Source: RBG-16-42-24 sp964396785 (GTDB taxonomy: Bacteria; Patescibacteriota; Microgenomatia; UBA8517). Taken from it: DNA of 51,070 bases. The translations under genes were made by a program, and so were the position numbers. Position 1 is the first letter of the stretch. Each line of letters opens with the position of its first letter. The notes beneath the pieces were generated by a model. It was not told where the DNA came from. It searched no databases and saw only the letters and a list, made by a program, of their open reading frames with translations. This document shows, piece by piece, positions 49,665 to 51,070 of the stretch. The DNA lies in contig CAYNFU010000003.1 in the NCBI GenBank assembly GCA_964396785.1, positions 1 to 51,070 on the forward strand, given 5' to 3'.

Positions 49665-51070
49665 ATATTCACAATTTTGGCAGAGCATGTTGCCCGAACA
49701 CGAAAAGTCCGACTCCTCAATTTGTTTCTTATAATCCTCGATAGTCTTTCTCGCCTCCTCGAGTTGCTCCTTAGTCCTTGTCGTAGAAACTATTTGGGGG
49801 GTGTCAAAATAATAAAGTGAGAGTTTAACTTTTTCGGGGGTCCTGGCAAAGGGAAATTCCGGAATAGAGGTGGCAGCAAGGGCATAGATTGAAAGCTGTA
49901 AATCCTTATCAGCATCATTCTGAAGAAGCGGGTTTGCCCCAGTTTTGTAGTCGATAATTTCAACGTTATCCCCACGTACGTCCACCCTGTCCATTTTTCC
50001 TCCCACTCTTAGTTCATTGAGTCTGACGACAAAAGGTTGCTCCATGGAAACCGGAATGTTTTTTGGGTCAAAAGTATTCTTTATATAGTGTTTTAGCAAT
50101 CGTTTGGCTTTTTCGAAAGATCCCGCCTCATGTTTTTTTCCCAAATATCCCTCACTAATCCAGTTTTCTCTAAGAGCCTTATACATCAAAGTCTCGGTTG
50201 GTTTTGCCCCCTTTGTAACCGCCTCGTAAAATCCTTTCATAGTCGCGTGGAAACTATTACCAAAACTTTGAGAAGAGTTTGGAGGTGTCGGAACTTTATA
50301 AATATATTTTAGTTTGTAGTGAAGAGGACAAATTCTAAAGGTTTCGATTTGGGAATATGATAAATAATCGACGTGGAGCTTTGGGGTTTCAAATTTTGTG
50401 TCCGGTATTTTGGCGGGTTTATAGTCCAGAAATGATAATTGTTGATGGTTAACTGCTAGCTCGGCGGGGAAAGCTCCTTCGCCCAGGGCCTCGAAAATAA
50501 ATGGCGAGAGTCGTTTTTCCCTTTTTCCTTCACCATAGTAATCTGCCGCTGAGAATATTAACAAATCTTTGGCCCTGGTCATGCCAACATAAAAAAGTCT
50601 CCTTTCCTCTTCCAGGTGATAATCCCCTACCGGAAGTACCTCTTTTATAAGTACGTCGGGAATCGGAATTTGCTCGCGTCTTTCAATAGTAGGAAATCTA
50701 GCGGCTACCAGGTTAACTAAAAATACGACGGGAAACTCAAGACCCTTAGCCGAATGCGCGGTGAGAATATTAATCGCATTAACCTCTACCCAATCAACGT
50801 CCGCCGCTAAAGGCGACTCCCCCAGCTCAGAAGATAATTCCAACCAGTCAACGATAGCGGGAACGGTTGCGTCCTCGTGGTCCACTTCGTAGGTTTTGAG
50901 TTTGTCGAAAAGCTTTGAAATATTTGCCGCCTTTTTTTCGGCCTCTGCACTCTCTGGTGAAAGCATTTTGGTTAAAAGTCCCGTGTCTGATAAAAAGTAA
51001 TAAAGAAGCTGCCCAGCCGTTTCGCGTCTAACAAGCTTTAAATGTTTCCCAATTATTTCTAAAATTTCTT
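49638..51070 (-). CDS. UvrD-like helicase with C-terminal RecB-type nuclease (5' end outside window)
   Basis: The frame is open to the right edge, so only the C-terminal 476 residues are visible. Helicase motif V (TAHSAKGLEFPVVF) and VI (EEERRLFYVGMTRAKD) are followed by a PD-(D/E)XK nuclease domain with GGKMDRVD and EIIDYKTG. Four cysteines, one before the nuclease core (FRICPLHY) and three at the end (CQNC, LFC), fit the iron-sulfur cluster of AddAB/Cas4-type nucleases; another cysteine in SCSGN lies close. Such proteins process DNA ends for recombination. The first visible internal ATG (50966) is not the true start, since the upstream codons continue the fold. Confidence 0.88.
   Translation of the reverse strand, partial: EILEIIGKHLKLVRRETAGQLLYYFLSDTGLLTKMLSPESAEAEKKAANISKLFDKLKTYEVDHEDATVPAIVDWLELSSELGESPLAADVDWVEVNAINILTAHSAKGLEFPVVFLVNLVAARFPTIERREQIPIPDVLIKEVLPVGDYHLEEERRLFYVGMTRAKDLLIFSAADYYGEGKREKRLSPFIFEALGEGAFPAELAVNHQQLSFLDYKPAKIPDTKFETPKLHVDYLSYSQIETFRICPLHYKLKYIYKVPTPPNSSQSFGNSFHATMKGFYEAVTKGAKPTETLMYKALRENWISEGYLGKKHEAGSFEKAKRLLKHYIKNTFDPKNIPVSMEQPFVVRLNELRVGGKMDRVDVRGDNVEIIDYKTGANPLLQNDADKDLQLSIYALAATSIPEFPFARTPEKVKLSLYYFDTPQIVSTTRTKEQLEEARKTIEDYKKQIEESDFSCSGNMLCQNCEYSLFCRVGK

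Noticed and set aside
1..51070. Alternative genetic code (TGA as Gly)
   Set aside because: TGA ends several genes at the expected place (for example infB, RNase J, pilus-operon genes with ATGA overlaps), and no conserved protein needs TGA read-through.

Overview
The window looks like part of the chromosome of a Candidate Phyla Radiation (Patescibacteria) bacterium, most likely of the Microgenomates/OP11 type. The grounds are indirect. Protein versions are short or simplified (an alanyl-tRNA synthetase of about 579 residues, a 461-residue IF-2, a DnaJ with no zinc finger, a 242-residue HrcA). Most genes have no Shine-Dalgarno sequence. Several promoters appear to drive leaderless transcripts. 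Envelope proteins include a sortase, LPDAG-anchored proteins, a baseplate-J-like protein and DUF2298-type membrane proteins. TGA is an ordinary stop codon, which argues against the recoded Absconditabacteria/Gracilibacteria. No 16S or other rRNA gene is present, so the lineage is inferred. Coding density is very high: no gene-free stretch exceeds about 130 bases, and I saw no tRNA, insertion sequence, prophage or CRISPR array.

From about 1 to 34.8 kb nearly every gene is on the minus strand and should be read from high to low coordinates. (a) 33.1-29.0 kb: hrcA-grpE-dnaK-dnaJ behind a strong promoter overlapped by a CIRCE-like operator. (b) 28.9-19.5 kb: nusA-infB-(degenerate DHH protein)-rpsO-pnp-(Lon-type AAA+ ATPase without protease)-(uracil-DNA glycosylase)-RNase J, which joins transcription/translation factors to RNA decay. 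(c) 19.5-16.5 kb: ftsK, a RodZ-like protein and a small membrane protein. (d) 15.9-9.6 kb: alaS, an actin-like/baseplate-J-like membrane protein, a sortase, ruvX, a zinc-ribbon protein and mltG. A lone minimal nucleotidyltransferase lies divergent from alaS. (e) 9.6-0.1 kb: a phosphoribosyltransferase-like gene with its own promoter, then rpoB-rpoC-rpsL-rpsG ending in an intrinsic terminator, then the first codons of another gene.

murJ (minus) and rpsT (plus) diverge at 34.8 kb from overlapping -10 boxes. From there most genes are on the plus strand. pilN-pilO lead an operon that continues with a Pro/Thr-tailed membrane protein, a fibronectin-type surface protein and a small membrane protein; the last two carry the same LPDAG sorting motif. 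From 38.6 to 44.8 kb lies a set of large membrane proteins of the GT-C/YYY type. After that come an LCP-family wall-polymer ligase (minus), a PcrA/UvrD helicase and two FemABX-like genes (plus). The window ends in a helicase-nuclease with a RecB-type C-terminal nuclease (minus) that runs off the right edge.

Taken together the window is a housekeeping core (transcription, translation, heat shock, RNA decay) interleaved with a cell-surface programme: peptidoglycan (MltG, MurJ, FemX pair, LCP), division (FtsK, RodZ-like), type IV pili (PilN/O) and sortase anchoring. The most notable points are the LPDAG/sortase/pilus linkage, the actin-like/baseplate-J fusion, the protease-less Lon ATPase, the glycosylase that has lost all four iron-sulfur ligands, RNA polymerase changes at rifampicin-contact sites, and the recurring leaderless promoter geometry.
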